From Ecdyonurus torrentis (lineage: Eukaryota > Arthropoda > Insecta > Ephemeroptera > Heptageniidae): a stretch of 64,000 bases of DNA. The position numbers were made by a program, and so were the translations under genes. The notes beneath the pieces are model-generated. The model searched no databases. It was not told where the DNA came from and saw only the letters and a program-made list of their open reading frames with translations. The DNA is taken from positions 13,477,855 through 13,541,854 of the forward strand of contig OX439127.1 in NCBI GenBank assembly GCA_949318235.1, read 5' to 3'. Below, in pieces: positions 50,645 through 62,000 of this stretch; within the stretch, counting starts at the first letter, position 1; the number at the start of each line of letters is the position of its first letter.

Positions 50645-53600
50645 TTTTTTTAGACCTTGCATGGTTAGAAATTATTGTCTCTGTACGATTGCATCCCTGT
50701 CAGTCTAAGCTCATAACTGTCTCCCATTCCCCAATATTTCCTAATCTATCTATGTGTTTTTCTATTAAATCTATGATATTATTATTATTATTATTATTTT
50801 TTTTTCAAAAGAAATACAGTAAATCACACAGACAGAGCAATAATATTGGGTTAATTTTCTATTCTATTTTTTCTGCCACCTCCCCTCTTCTCAGTAATGA
50901 TTCTCTAAAGAGACAAAGCTTTATTATTGAATATACAATTAACTAATTTATGATCGTTATATATTTACCTCTAATGACAATGGCCTGTTCACATGTTGCA
51001 ATATTTACACTGTTATAATTTGACTGCATATGATTAATTTGATTTGATTAATTATGAAGTTAGTAAATATTTGTGAATTATACCTACATATTGGTTTTAA
51101 ATGGGAATTACATGTAATTATTATTATTATTATTGCACCCTATGTTATACTGGTTATACATTTGTTAAACACTATAGTCATATTATATTGTATTTGCAAT
51201 CACAGTGCAGAGTAAAAGTATTAAGTATTAAAAAAAAAAAATTTAATAAAATTAAGAAGAAACGGAGATGCTATTTGCTATAGCTCAGTACATGTATATT
51301 TTTTGTTAATAATAAAAATAATAAAATAGTTATTATATTGAGAGGCCACAAAAGGTAAGGACCATTTTCTTGGTCCTTTGACATTGCAAAATAATGTGAC
51401 ACATAATGCATCATGTAAACATAATTTATACCTGTTTAATTTTTATTGTATTAATATTTGTGCATTTAAATAATATTTTAAGTGGGCATTTTTATAAGAA
51501 TTGTACACCCTTCATGCATATTTATCATCTTCATGCCAATCGAAGCTGAATAACACAAATATATTTTATTTCCAATTTGAATCTATATTTTTATATGTTG
51601 ATGATTTTAGGTTTTATGGGTTATGCACCTGCCATGTATCAATTGGTTTCCTTGTGGAATGGAGCAGCTAATGATGATGATCAGCTATTTTACACTCGCC
51701 AATATCTGAATGATGATACTCGGGCAGCTCTTAAAATAAAACTAGACCACAAATCAGAAATTTTCCAAAATTTGAACGGAGCAGTAGGTAAAGTAAAAAT
51801 TAAGCTTTTTTTTCAATACTTTTTTTAGCTATTTTTTTATAGTAATGAAATGCATAATTGTAATACCAGACAGGCAAAAGATATTATTATTGATTTTCAG
51901 TGAACCAATTAATGTAGCCAGAATGGGAAAAAAATAACAATTCAGCAACATATTTTTAGTATTATTATTAGTACTAATTATGTAATATTTTAAGATAAGT
52001 TAAGGAAAATAAGCCATTTGATTGGATATCATGAAATTAAAAGGCAAGGATAGATGAAACCAACAAGGGACTTGACATAGTGAAGAAACATCTTATAGTT
52101 CAGTGAAAATCTTGCTAGCTTTTTGCACAATTCTTCTAAAGAAATAGAGTAATGCGAAGTGCCCTTTGACCACAACCAGTACAATATGTGTTAACCTTTG
52201 TTAGCCTTTTGAGACTGAAATAGAAAGTATCAAATTATTTTCAGTTTTTTTTTTCTAAGTCTGAAATCGCTTAAGGCAGCACATACTCTGTGTTTGAGTA
52301 TTCTGCCGAAAAGCTACTAGTGTGTTTATTTTGTCTGTGATAGCAAGATTTTCAGTAACTGTAGGACATTATTTCACAATGGTAAGGCCCTTGCTTATCT
52401 TCTCTATTATTTCCTTTTAATTTTATCATATATAAATTATTTATACATCTATTTAAAAAATTATATGTTATCTAGCAGACATAGACATTAGAAATTTGAT
52501 ACCATTTCCTAACAATTTGAAAATTAGAGAATCTTTGTGTTCCATTAACTTTCAATTTTATGTTTTCTAATATTTCTGCATATGGTACTTCTTTTTTTTA
52601 AACATCTATGTACAGCTCTGGACAAAAGTTCCCAAACGGGGCAGCGGCGGCCGCTTCGTTTTCTCATAAAGATAGTTTAGGGTGGTTGCGTTTAAACTTT
52701 TGGCCAGAGCTGTACCAACCGCAATGTTTTTTTCCCTCAAATATAATATACATTATGTAATTTATTATAGGTTACTCTATTTTATTACTATATTTTGTAC
52801 TTTTTAGGAGATGTGGAGCTAGAATTTGGAGAAGAGGGAGCTGTTTTACATAATATAGCATACAAAACTCAACCTCTAGTTGTTCATGGTAATGGCCCAA
52901 GGAAACAAACTCTCAATTCACTGGGAAACTACCTGGCCAAAGCATGGAGCCCAAACACTGGCTGCACCACCTGTGAAGACAACTTATTAAGCTTACCAAA
53001 AAAGGTGAAACAAGTTCATAATGTTGATTACAGATAAGATTATAAAAAATCATCTTCTTTTTTGAGAAAATTTTCAAGTAGAACAATATTCTTTATTTAT
53101 TTTTCAAATGAATTACATATCAAAGTTTTAGTATTTTTAATTAATTAATGATTGATTATTATAAATCAGAATGTACTATTACCTATAGAATTTAAGCCTT
53201 GTTTCATGGGCTGCCATGAATCCACAGCTTTTCGTCTGCTTCCTTTTCATGCTAATGCTATTCTGTTTAGGATGGTACCTGGCCATCTGTACTGATGTCT
53301 ATCTTTATTGAGCAAGCTACACCATTCCTAGAAGAGTTCCTCAACAAGATTGTGCATCAAGATTATCCTAAAACATCAGTCCATATTTTTATTCACAATG
53401 CTGTAAGTTGTATGCTGCTACGTTTTATTCTGTCTAACTCATTCACTAGTGAATGAAAGCATTTTATTTATTGAATTTTAATATATTTTTGTTTTGTTTG
53501 TGTTGAAAATAAAAACCCAGTTTCTAGCTAAGATAATAGTAAAAGTTAAAATGAAGGAAAACCTGATTTTGTGATTATTGACTAATACAAATGATTTGAT

Positions 53601-54624
53601 AGAAAGAAAAATACATTTTATAGATTGGGAAAAGGACAAAACAGCTGTACATGGCTTAAAATGGGGTGCTGAATATGGCATGATATAACTATTATTATTA
53701 TTGGGATGAATGTCCTAATTAACTTACCATCACTTACAAAAGAAAGGGACTGAAAACCAGGTTTTGGTAAGCCTTGTGCTCACAATATCTGCAGATATTT
53801 TTAGTGACATGAAAAATGTGGTTGTTTTCATTATAATTTCAAATTTCTTTCAAATTTAATAGAAATAGTAACAACATTTTAATGAGTTGAAATTATGTCA
53901 ATGAAAAAGGTCTGGAGATGTTGCAAGCACAAACGATAGCAACATCACACTTTGCTGCTCCTAGTTTTCAGCCCCTTTTGTAAGCGGCATCTCTTTTAAT
54001 GTTAAATACATATATGAAGACAGACAGTTTAATAAAATGCAATCCAACACTTCTATGTTTTAACCAAGCAATCAGTATGAGCAGCTAGTACGTACCCTTG
54101 TTATACACAAGCATTTCAGTCTTGCTAACAAACATTTCAGTTTTTTTTTTCTCGCTATGTGCTCCTGTCAGCTAAAAGCTCACCATCACTCCCCAATTTT
54201 TACTAACTTTTTTTTTTTTTCCTTTTATCAAACGTTCTTGTAAGTCAATAGTTCAAGTACTTTAGTATAAGTGCTAAATTGAAATTTTTGCAATAGTAGT
54301 TACCTTTTTAAAATAATACATTTGTTTCACTCTATTAGTAACTGACTGTTATTATTATTATTGTTTATTTTTTTATTTTAGGCTGAATATCATTTGGAGC
54401 AAATAAATAAATTTGTTGAAGAACATGAGTCTGTGTATGCTAGTATGACAGTTATTCAACCATCGGAGAGTGTTTCTGAACCTAGTGCAAGGAATCAAGC
54501 CATGTGAGTGTATTTTAAAGTTATGGTTATTTTATATTTGGAGTGCAATTTCAAGAGTAACTTAAAAATATGATGATGAAGAAGAAAACACTTTAGTTTC
54601 ATTACAATTAAGATTTTTTAGACA

Positions 54625-54667
<43 letters not shown>

Positions 54668-55973
54668 CCTATATAGATTGCTTTAATTATTTTGGTTTTA
54701 TCTTGATTAATTGCAATGTATTTAACTCCTAATAATATTTGGGTTTTTATTATTTTCACAGCAAGCACTGCACTTCCATTCTTTGTGACTTCATGTTTGT
54801 AGTGGATTCTGTAGCACACATGGACAACAAGCTTACTCTTCAATATCTGATGAAGCAAAATAGGTATGCAATAAAATGACTGGTTATTAGGCATCCCATC
54901 CTTACCTGCATTTAAAGAACATTATGTGCGTTTGTGCGTGTGTGTATATATATTTATATACAGATATACAACAAAATATAATAACTATTTATAATATCAT
55001 ATTATATAATTACAACAAAACAGTAGAGATCAACAATAATTTAGAGAAATGTTATAAAGAAAAATATAAACTTTCGGTGGCAATTTCGGTGGTTTTTCAA
55101 TTTAATATGTATACCTTATTTAATGGCAGAGACTACTAAACACTTACTTTAACATAATAAATTATGAAGATCTAGTAAGGAAAATAAACCATCGCAGTTA
55201 GGTAAGAAAAGGTTAAGAGAAACTAGCAAGGGCTTTACCATAGTGAAGAGAATCCCATAGTTTGGTGAAAATCTTGCTAGCACAGAAATAAAAAAACTTG
55301 CACATTGGAAATATTTCAGCAATAAACTCCAAGAAAGATGGAGTGTGTTATGCCTTCATCAGTCCTTACAGACTCGGAGAGAAACTATGAATGATCATAG
55401 TCTCTCTCTGAGTCTGTAAAGGACTGCTGAAGACATAACGCACTCCATCTCTCTTGGAGTTTATTGCAATGTGTTTGTTTGTTATATCTGTGCTAGCAAG
55501 ATTTTTACCAAACTATGGGACTCTCTTCGCTATGGTAAGGCCCTTGGTGGTTTCTCCTATTCTTTTCTTTGAAATGTATCATATTAAATTATTAAGTTAA
55601 ATATAAAGGAAAATAAATCATCATATTTGGATATGGTAAAAATTTAAATAAAAAGTTAGAGAAATCAGCAATAGCTTTACCAAAACATGGCAAATCTAAA
55701 CCTAAAAGAACTTTCCTAAAGTTTGGTACAAATATTAATAGTGTAGGCCCTTTGCTGGTTTTCCCTATCCTTATCTTAAACATTTATTGTTGTGTTTAAG
55801 TTTTTTGTTCTTTTTTTATTAATTGTACTCATGATTGTGTTGGACAGGCCTGTGATAGCTCCTCTGTTGACTCGTCCATACAAAGCATGGTCCAATTTCT
55901 GGGGCGCACTAAATTCTGAGGGATTTTATGCCCGAGCTGCTGACTACATGCAGATTGTTAAAGGAGAACGACG
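37115..55973 (+). CDS. Plod: procollagen-lysine hydroxylase/glycosyltransferase, N-terminal part (partial)
   Basis: Exons 37115-37160, 41003-41179, 48349-48437, 48540-48676, 49372-49535, 51611-51787, 52808-53004, 53271-53402, 54382-54503, 54762-54863 and 55848-55973 join in frame to about 489 residues. A signal peptide ([19 protein letters not shown]) directs the protein to the ER. The N-terminal glycosyltransferase domain shows [26 protein letters not shown] near residue 150, RFLNSGGFMGYAP, the conserved DDDQLFYT near 227-234, and [18 protein letters not shown]. The middle domain shows [12 protein letters not shown], then [20 protein letters not shown] and [16 protein letters not shown]. The Fe/2-oxoglutarate lysyl hydroxylase domain (about 240 aa in relatives) is missing because the window ends. 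The enzyme hydroxylates and glycosylates lysines of collagen IV. Introns 1 and 2 are large (3.8 and 7.2 kb). Exon 2 encodes an unusual acidic extension. Confidence 0.92.
38376..38460. repeat. (TA)n microsatellite
   Basis: TA repeat with one G interruption, in Plod intron 1. Confidence 0.95.
39693..39783. repeat. (CT)n microsatellite
   Basis: About 90 bases of uninterrupted CT repeat in Plod intron 1. On the minus strand it gives a spurious Arg-Glu repeat frame. Confidence 0.97.
39967..40005. repeat. (TA)n microsatellite
   Basis: Short TA run in Plod intron 1. Confidence 0.9.
40767..40915. mobile_element. MITE of the GGxCTGTTCACATG family, copy in Plod intron 1
   Basis: AGCCTGTTCACTCCGAAAAA with TATTTGTATA at the left is mirrored by ATATAGTGCACCTTCTGAAC at the right. 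TTTGATTGCATGTAAC and TATTGCACATTGA lie inside. Confidence 0.5.
42266..42440 (+). mobile_element. transposon end, CAGTGGCGTACC type
   Basis: CAGTGGCGTACCCAAGGGAG, a G run and AAACCCCCCAACTTTCAGG resemble common animal DNA-transposon or MITE termini. An inverted relative of this kind of end (CAGGCGTCGTACGCAGGATT read on the minus strand) lies at about 45300-45340. Whether the two bound one 3 kb element is unproven. Confidence 0.35.
43159..43647. mobile_element. foldback element in Plod intron 2
   Basis: Left arm segments AATAGAAGACTTGCA, AAAGTGCTAGCAGACGACTT and TGTCTCAATTTAACATG recur inverted in the right arm (CATGTTAAATTGAGAC, AAGTCGTCTGCTAGCACTTT, TGCAAGTCTTCTATT). The loop is about 100 bases. 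No coding capacity. Confidence 0.75.
43905..43970. repeat. (TA)n microsatellite abutting a transposon end
   Basis: TA repeats run directly into the terminus of the palindromic element at 43971. Confidence 0.9.
44262..44680 (-). pseudogene. decayed DDE transposase fragment (left copy)
   Basis: The minus strand reads [20 protein letters not shown] followed by GAPPH, a stop, then [37 protein letters not shown] and a second stop. Continuation in another frame gives [20 protein letters not shown]. These are hallmarks of the IS630/Tc1/mariner-type DDE domain: the catalytic Asp in QQDGAPPH, then SPDLxxxDFFLWG. At least one in-frame stop and frameshifts make it non-functional. The N-terminal DNA-binding part is absent. 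Confidence 0.8.
44684..44905 (+). pseudogene. decayed DDE transposase fragment (right copy)
   Basis: The plus strand reads [19 protein letters not shown], then a stop and frameshifted remains of the same C-terminus ([20 protein letters not shown]). It is the inverted partner of the left copy and starts abruptly at PDLT, so it lacks most of the DDE domain. Confidence 0.75.
45300..45340 (-). mobile_element. transposon end, CAGxxGTCGTACGCAGGATTTTT type
   Basis: On the minus strand CAGGCGTCGTACGCAGGATT with TTTCGACGGAGAGGGTC resembles a diverged copy of a common animal transposon terminus. It lies inverted with respect to the end at 42266. Confidence 0.35.
46319..46472. mobile_element. MITE with CACCCTA end, truncated copy 2
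   Basis: GCGAGAAAAATAATAATGAT, GAAAATAGCGAAAATCCCCG, TTTGTCCTATGCTAAGCAAT and ATGATGTCATTCACACACAC with CCTA match the right half of the element at 8237-8530. The left half is missing. Confidence 0.6.
46700..47520. other. unassigned, more GC-rich stretch in Plod intron 2
   Basis: Composition rises (46720-46860) and several frames of 70-90 codons are open, but none matches a family I know. No splice-site chain or repeat structure explains it. It could be part of an uncharacterised transposon or a non-coding transcript; I make no functional claim. Confidence 0.3.
48828..48960. mobile_element. foldback MITE, TTGCTAGCA family, partial copy
   Basis: AAAGAAAAGGATAGAATAAC, CAGCAAGGGCCTTACCACAG and TCTATGG match the left arm of the copies at 52001 and 55179. 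The rest is degraded or absent. Located in Plod intron 4. Confidence 0.5.
49241..49308. repeat. (AG)n microsatellite
   Basis: About 68 bases of AG repeat after a short G run, some 60 bases before the acceptor of Plod exon 5. Confidence 0.97.
49990..50290. mobile_element. foldback element with internal tandem units, copy 2
   Basis: The ends CATATATCGATGTTTTAGTG and CTACAACATTGATTTATG are inverse. Each arm contains about three units of roughly 30 bases, such as CAAAATGTGTATCTTGTTTT on the left and GATACACATTTTGCATCACA on the right, joined by CATGACCAAAAAC-type linkers. It is related to 2276-2511. No coding capacity. Confidence 0.7.
50604..50642. repeat. (CT)n microsatellite
   Basis: CT dinucleotide run in Plod intron 5. 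Confidence 0.95.
50690..50775 (+). repeat. dispersed repeat, single arm related to 19263-19378
   Basis: CATCCCTGTCAGTCTAAGCT, CTGTCTCCCATTCCCCAATA and TCTATGTGTTTTTCTATTAA match the right arm of the hairpin at 19083-19484. A more diverged third copy is at 54165-54240. Confidence 0.6.
50981..51060. mobile_element. MITE of the GGxCTGTTCACATG family, truncated copy
   Basis: ATGGCCTGTTCACATGTTGC with AATATTTACACTG and TTTGACTGCATA match the left half of the family. No right end is clear. Confidence 0.45.
52001..52440. mobile_element. foldback MITE, TTGCTAGCA family
   Basis: The left arm AAGGAAAATAAGCCATTTG, CAACAAGGGACTTGACATAG and GTGAAAATCTTGCTAGC is mirrored by GCAAGATTTTCAGTAACTG, CACAATGGTAAGGCCCTTGC and TTTCCTTTTAATTT. 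It lies in Plod intron 6. Confidence 0.7.
52520..52575 (+). repeat. dispersed repeat (AATTAACTATATAAATTAGA type), diverged copy
   Basis: AAATTAGAGAATCTTTGTGT with CATTAACTTTCAATTTTATG and TTTTCTAATATTT matches the repeats at 10460 and 56533 in order and spacing. Confidence 0.45.
52609..52715. mobile_element. short MITE with TACAGCTCTGGACAAAA ends, copy 2
   Basis: TACAGCTCTGGACAAAAGTT at the left is mirrored by AAACTTTTGGCCAGAGCTGT at the right, with a short GC-rich interior (GCAGCGGCGGCCGC) unlike its surroundings. It lies in the Plod intron before exon 7. Confidence 0.7.
54165..54240 (+). repeat. diverged third copy of the 50690 repeat
   Basis: GCTCCTGTCAGCTAAAAGCT, CACCATCACTCCCCAATTTT and CTTTTATCAAA follow the order of the right arm of the 19083-19484 hairpin with more mismatches. 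Confidence 0.4.
54630..54664. repeat. (AT)n microsatellite
   Basis: AT dinucleotide run about 100 bases before Plod exon 10. Confidence 0.9.
55179..55575. mobile_element. foldback MITE, TTGCTAGCA family, best-preserved copy
   Basis: The arms run from GGAAAATAAACCATCGCAG, CTAGCAAGGGCTTTACCATA and GAAAATCTTGCTAGCACAG to the inverse TGTGCTAGCAAGATTTTTAC, CTATGGTAAGGCCCTTGG and TATTCTTTTCTTT. A second inner hairpin (AATAAACTCCAAGAAAGATG against CATCTCTCTTGGAGTTTATT, and AGACTCGGAGAGA against TCTCTCTGAGTCT) forms the centre. It lies in the intron before Plod exon 11. Confidence 0.75.
55605..55780. mobile_element. foldback MITE, TTGCTAGCA family, shorter copy
   Basis: Starts AAGGAAAATAAATCATC, has AATCAGCAATAGCTTTACCA, and ends GGCCCTTTGCTGGTTTTCCC and TATCCTTATCTT. 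It follows the 55179-55575 copy by about 30 bases. Confidence 0.55.
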
Positions 55974-56242
55974 GTGAGTACAAAGTTTCTGCCGTGATAG
56001 AAGTGGGAGAGAGAAATAGTAATCACATTTTCATTTTTAAACAAATTTAATTGTAGGAATCATTCAATCATGGTTTTTATTGCCTAGTTTAGTGTATAAA
56101 TTTTGCATATTAGGATTTAGGAGTAAAACAAAGTATTATTATTATTATTTATTATCATGTCACCTCATTCCACCACATTTGAATCTAAATGACTATTTGT
56201 TTTTGTAATCCATTATAAGACAATTAGTATTTCGATCTTTTT

Positions 56243-56433
56243 GCGTCAAGGTGAAGCTTCTACACTTTACAAATTTCCAAAGAACGAACAATCTACACTT
56301 TACAAAGTCGCGGCTACCTGGAGCTTTTGCTATATAAAACAGGTGAGGATTCACCAGGTAGCCGCAAATTTGTAAAGTTTAGATCGGTCATTCTTTGGAA
56401 ATTTGTAAAGTGTAGAAGCTTCATCTTGATGCG
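56243..56433. mobile_element. MITE with CTACACTTTACAAA motif, copy 2
   Basis: GCGTCAAGGTGAAGCTTCTA with CACTTTACAAATTTCC is mirrored by GTAAAGTGTAGAAGCTTCAT and CTTGATGCG. An inner CTACACTTTACAAAG and its inverse repeat the motif, and GCGGCTACCTGG pairs with CCAGGTAGCCGC at the centre. It is related to 15356-15545. Confidence 0.7.
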
Positions 56434-56532
56434 AGAGGAAATCAATTTGTGTATGTCATACTATCAATAAGTTGTCATGAGTGTGCCATTTTTATATTTA
56501 CAATACAGGTTATTGTAAAGTTATATGATTTA

Positions 56533-56610
56533 AAGTCCCAAATTAACTATATAAATTAGAGAACATGCGTGTTTTATTAACTTTCAATTCAACATGCTCT
56601 AATCTCTCTC
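56533..56610 (+). repeat. dispersed repeat (AATTAACTATATAAATTAGA type), copy 2
   Basis: AAAGTCCCAAATTAACTATA with TAAATTAGA, ACTTTCAATTCAACATGCTC and TAATCTC matches 10460-10545 closely. Confidence 0.6.
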
Positions 56611-58394
56611 CTACACTATTTTCTAGTATTATTTTTATTTTTTAAACATTATTATTTGAATATGATTTAGTTTGATATGAATGTAAAAGTTTAACTCTTG
56701 TAAAACTAAATGATTTGTATATGCTGTAAATACTGTAAACAGATTTCATTTATTGCTTTGAGCTTGCTCGAGTGTGGTAGACAACTTCATTGCCCATGAA
56801 ACAAAAAAATACATACCATCACCATGATATATAATTATCATCTTTCTGCAAATAAACAGATTTACTGTAAGAAAAAAATGTTGAAGTTCAAACACAAATA
56901 AACTTTTAAGTTGAAAGTGAGAAAATTATGTTCTTAATGTGCTAAGCAATAAATATACTGTTGTTTACAATTCTGACAATGATTTGTAGTTAATTTCCAT
57001 GCTCGCACTATGTATGTAATATATTATATTATTATTGTTGTTTTTAATTATCCAATTAACTTGCATATTAGTTGTTGCTGCAATTGCTTAAATAAAAATA
57101 ACTAACTTCTATAATATTATCTTTAGCAGCTGTAGCAAGAAAATCACATATACAATAGAAATATTTAAAGTATAAATTTAAAGAAAAAAATTTGCCAACT
57201 AAAATATTTAAAGTGTTGAGATTTTTCAAAACTACTGAAAAAATCTTGGCAATATTTTTAGCTTAACATATCTAAAAGTGTGACTGATTTGTGTCATTTA
57301 TTTTATCTCTGTTTAATGCAGTAGTTTTCTTAAAAATTGCTTAGATACGGTGCTGCAATTCTAAATGACAAGAAGTAAGGAGTTTGTTGCTGTTTTCCCG
57401 CGCGAGTTTTTTGATTTTATGTCATCACCATTCAAATCTTATCTTTTTGTTATTATTGTTATAACGTACACTTCAGGTCAATATTTTTGGACCTATAATA
57501 AGTAATTCGGCATGGCTCTGATTGGTTTACTCTTATAGAAACTTTTACTATTGTTTATGCATTTTACGTAAGAAGTTGTCTGTATCAAACACATTATTAC
57601 AACTTACAATCATGCATTTATACTAATTTGACAACAGACCTTTTTAGCTGATTCTTGTATTGGGAGCATATTATACCAAATACTAGGTCTTTTAGTATTT
57701 TTGAAGACACAGTAATAAAGTCGTGTCTAATATATTCTTATCAGTAATTTCAATATATGATATTTATAAGATTTTATTACGCTTCATTTTTCTGCACATA
57801 GTACAAGTCAAAATACAACATACATAAAACAATACAATAATTAATACATGTTAATATTATATTATAACCTAACTGATATAAAGAATCAATTATATTATAT
57901 AACATTAGTAGCTGCTAAATAATCAGATACACTGTAAAACATATTTTCAAGTAGATATTTCTATACTGCCTTTTTAATGACGAATAGGATGTGCATTGTT
58001 TTATATCAGTTGGCAGTGCATCTTAATAATTTAAAAAACTAAGTGTTGTATACCTATAGTAGCTAACTTAAACATAAGCTTAACATTGACTTGAATTACA
58101 AAAGACTAAAAGTTGTCAATTGAATCTCTAGCAATTAGAGTGGGACAAAAAATCGCTAGTTAGAAACACATAAAATTGAAACAATATAAGGCTAAAATAA
58201 AAGCCAAAGTAATAAATTATCTAATGAGTATTTATTATAATAAAAATCAGCTATAATAAAGTTACACTTAAGTAAATCTTTTAAATAAATTTTTAGTATA
58301 CTGGTGATGGCTGTAACTATCAAGGTATAAATAATTTAAAATTAGTACCTATACCTATATAATATGCAATTGTGTATAATAGAGGTAACATTAA

Positions 58395-58500
58395 TGCTGT
58401 TTGTAAACCCTGTTCTCTTACACCAAAAAATGCGCATTCCATTTGAATAACTATAGGCGATCGTCATTTTTGGTGCAGAGAACAGGGGTTACGAACATCT
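58395..58500. mobile_element. hairpin MITE (AAACCCTGTT ends), copy 2
   Basis: GTTTGTAAACCCTGTTCTCT is mirrored by AGAGAACAGGGGTTACGAAC. The loop keeps CATTTGAATAAC, as in the copy at 13023-13122. Confidence 0.7.
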
Positions 58501-59009
58501 CAATTATTATCGTATTAAAAATGCAAGAAAACTTGGTAGTCTACATAAAATGTGTCCATTAAATCTATATAAAAAAGATGAAACATTTTTTTAATATGTC
58601 TAAATAAAATATATAACTTTTCAAAAATATATACAAGGAAAAAAAATAATAATTAGTATTGAGTGAAATTTGCAACAGTGCTTGGATCGCAAACAATCAA
58701 TAATAAGGTTAAGCAATAAGCACCAATAATTGATTAAGAGGGAGTGAGGAGTTATGATGGAAAGGGATGTAAGAAGGGTGAGAACTAAAAGCCACGCACA
58801 ATACGTTGGTAATACCGCGTGCGTGAAGTAATTGTGCGGCACTACTTGCTAAACTAAGGAAGGCAGGCACGCTGGAGGCAGGAAGCGGGTCGTTGTGACG
58901 AGTAAATGGCCTCGTTATTTGTCGCCATTGCCACCGGCACAGCCGTCGCAATGAAACCAACTCTCGACACCGTCCCTCAGTAATCTCCGATGTGATTGTA
59001 GTATTACGT

Positions 59010-62000
59010 CTAGTCAAAGTTGATACTGAAGTCAGTTTTAAAACTGCGACGATCAATGGAATATTTATTATCGGCATAACACTCGTAAACACCAGCGTCC
59101 ATTTGTGTAGCGGGATCAATTTCAAGTTTGGATTTAATTCTATCTTTGTCGAATTTCCACTCGTGAACCTATCAAACAAAACAATACACACGCGTATCAC
59201 GTTATATAATCAAATTGTTTAATACACCATATAAAATAACCATGAAGTTTTATTGGAACTAATTGAAACCAAATTGTATTCATTACAGAGGTCCTCCAAT
59301 TTGATATTATTTAATGTCACGAATCTATTCAGTATAATAAAATGATCAAGGTCAAAATTAGCTTTAAAATGACCTCCAGCTTGGGTTCCGCGAGAATCTA
59401 GTTGTCTTATTATTTTTAGATGATATTATATAATGCAAGTCACCTTTGCCATTGGAGTAAAGAAATTATTACGAATTGAAGAGTAAGGAATATTTAATAT
59501 TAAATGAAAATCTTTGAAATGTAAGCTGAAATTTTGGAGTACACAAAAAAAAAATGTAAATAAATAAAAATATAATAACAAAATGTTTCACTTACGTGTA
59601 AATAGGAATGAGCATACAACTCAACGCCATCCTTGAGCCATGTAATTTGTGGTCTTGGAGTACCACGGGCCACGCACAGAAATGCAATTTTATGCCCCAG
59701 AACGTATTCATAGTCGAAATGGGACGCTAAGATGATTTTTGCTCCCTAAAAAGAAACTACATTTAACACGCAATTTACTTATAATCGCACACCACGATAA
59801 ATTACAAATAATTTATAAATTTATACAGATAAGACTAAAGAAATTATGAGGGATTTTGATAAATAAATATCTTTAAAAAATACATTAACAATTTAATAAC
59901 AAAATAAATATTAATTTCGCGGAACATATATTTTAATTCACTGCATTTTAAGTTTAAAATTTTAAATTTTAGTTAGTGCAAGAAGTAAACGTGTAATCTA
60001 CACATGCCTTATTCTTTGTTGCATTTTTTTAAGCTTGTAAAATAAATATTACAATATCGGCAATTCTCTAAAAAAATTATTGCTTACGCTTACTAAAAAT
60101 GCTTCTAAGCTGTTTGACTCGTTTCTTTATTGTTCATTATCACTATGATTTTTATTAAAATTTGAAAAATATAATGATAATTACTTGTTAACATATTATT
60201 TTCATAGGTGATAATATAGTATTATACTAACTTGCAGAGACCAATACTTGTTTGTAACAATTGCTATACTGTTGACTACCATCGGTCAATAATATTAGTT
60301 TATCATTGTACTTCTGCATCTTCAGGGTGTTTTACCATTATAATAAATATTACTTCGTCGGTTTCTTAAAAATAAATTTGAACTAAGTAAAATAATAACC
60401 AGACGTAGAAATTTCCATTTCTGATAACAGTAAACAAACTTGGAATATTTGGAAATTTCAAGCAAAGTTGAAATTTTTACTGTAGCTATCTGGACCTTAA
60501 TGAAAGTATGCCATTTTTTTTTTTTTTTTTTTTTAATTATTTTTATTGTTTTTTCTTCCTGCAGTAGAAAAAAAAATCCATGAAAATTTGTTTGAGTCAT
60601 TATAGCAAAACACGGCAACCTCACTTCGTCTTCCTCGACATCGTCTACCCCAGCATTGTGCATACAAAATGACTCATTTAGTTTTCAAAATGTAATATGC
60701 ACAAGAATGTCCAAAAATATTGCTTTTGCGTTAGCACCTCAAATTCTATTTTTTGTTCAATCTGGCACTGTAAAAAAAAACACGGGCCTTATTCACCTTG
60801 TAATAAGCTAAGAAATGGTCCTTACGAGTTGGCAAATCAACGTATCTCACTTCGCATAATATGCATAGACTGGACGAGAGGATACCAAAACATCTGGAAT
60901 GCATTTACTACGGGAGTGCGTGAAGCATTCTGCTTATTGTGCACCATTTTAAAAGGCCCGGGAAAAAAGTAAAGTTTTTTTCCCTATATTATAGTATAGA
61001 TTTTTAAATCATTTATTTGTGGGGACACTAATTATTCGTTCTGCCTCAAACAAAGATGGTATAACTTACTCGTATTAATGTTAGATTTTTTATTTGCAAA
61101 TTGCCGGAGCTATTGGCTGCCAAACTGCAAATACGTTGATTTTTAAAACTCATTTTTTTATACCCGAGTTTAAAAAAATGGTAAAAATACAAAATAATTA
61201 TAATCCATGTTGTACATAATATAAATATACTACTGTTGTACATATCGTACTATCCTACTACTACTGCCTATACACATCGTGGATTATAACGCATTTCATT
61301 GGCATGGCCTTTAACGCATTATTATTAATTTCTGTTCTAAATTTAATATTATTTCAATGAAAATCATATTTTTAACGGAAAAGAATTAACTCGGTAAAAT
61401 TAAAGCTGTAAAGCATTATACAAATCTAACAGTGGAAGCACAAGAAACATGCCCCAGGAAAGCATGGAAAATCGAGAATCTCCAAAAATCGTTTGCTTGT
61501 GATGGATTTTATTTATTTGTTTACTGAATCATCTACATATGTATAAACTTACGTTGTTATTGTTGTAATACTGGTCAGACTCGGGATCTCGGTACTTGCC
61601 AGTTATAGGTAGACCGAGTTGGACTCTACTTTTAGAGCGCCCTCGTCCTCTACCACGTCTTCCCTCCACACCTAAACCATGGGTAAAAGAAAATATTATA
61701 TTTTTATTTTGCTTAATGTATTATAGTTTGTTTTATATATATACATCCATTAATATATTATTATTGTTAATCATAGAAAGATATTACTGAACATTATTTG
61801 CTTAAAAGAAAAAAACTTAAAAATAAAATTGAAACTTAATTTGCTATTATTTTTGGATAGTCGTTGATTAATATTTGAAAATAACTTTTTGAGTTATAGA
61901 ATAATTATAATAAGCAGTTATGGATGAGTTTGATAGTTTTCAATTTTTAAATTTGAATAAAAAATGTGGTTGGGTGTGATTGGAAGCTTCTAGCTTACGG

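Larger units (their letters stand above)
55974..59009 (+). other. Plod intron, no exon recognised
   Basis: From the donor GTGAGT after exon 11 the plus strand shows nothing resembling the expected next Plod segment (VGVWNVPY-like) up to the window end. The stretch contains MITEs at 56243 and 58395 and a dispersed repeat at 56533; the rest is anonymous AT-rich DNA. Confidence 0.6.

Noticed and set aside
58709..59200. 163-codon minus-strand frame overlapping the last OIG-4-like exon
   Set aside because: It is read in a different frame from the Ig exon; the spliced frame (VHEWKFDKDR...) is the one with the conserved Ig motif, so this longer frame is a shadow.
60322..60972. Two frames of about 90-110 codons on opposite strands in the OIG-4-like intron
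   Set aside because: Neither resembles a known protein; one runs through a poly(T) tract giving poly-Lys. They are not extended by splice sites that would fit Plod or OIG-4.
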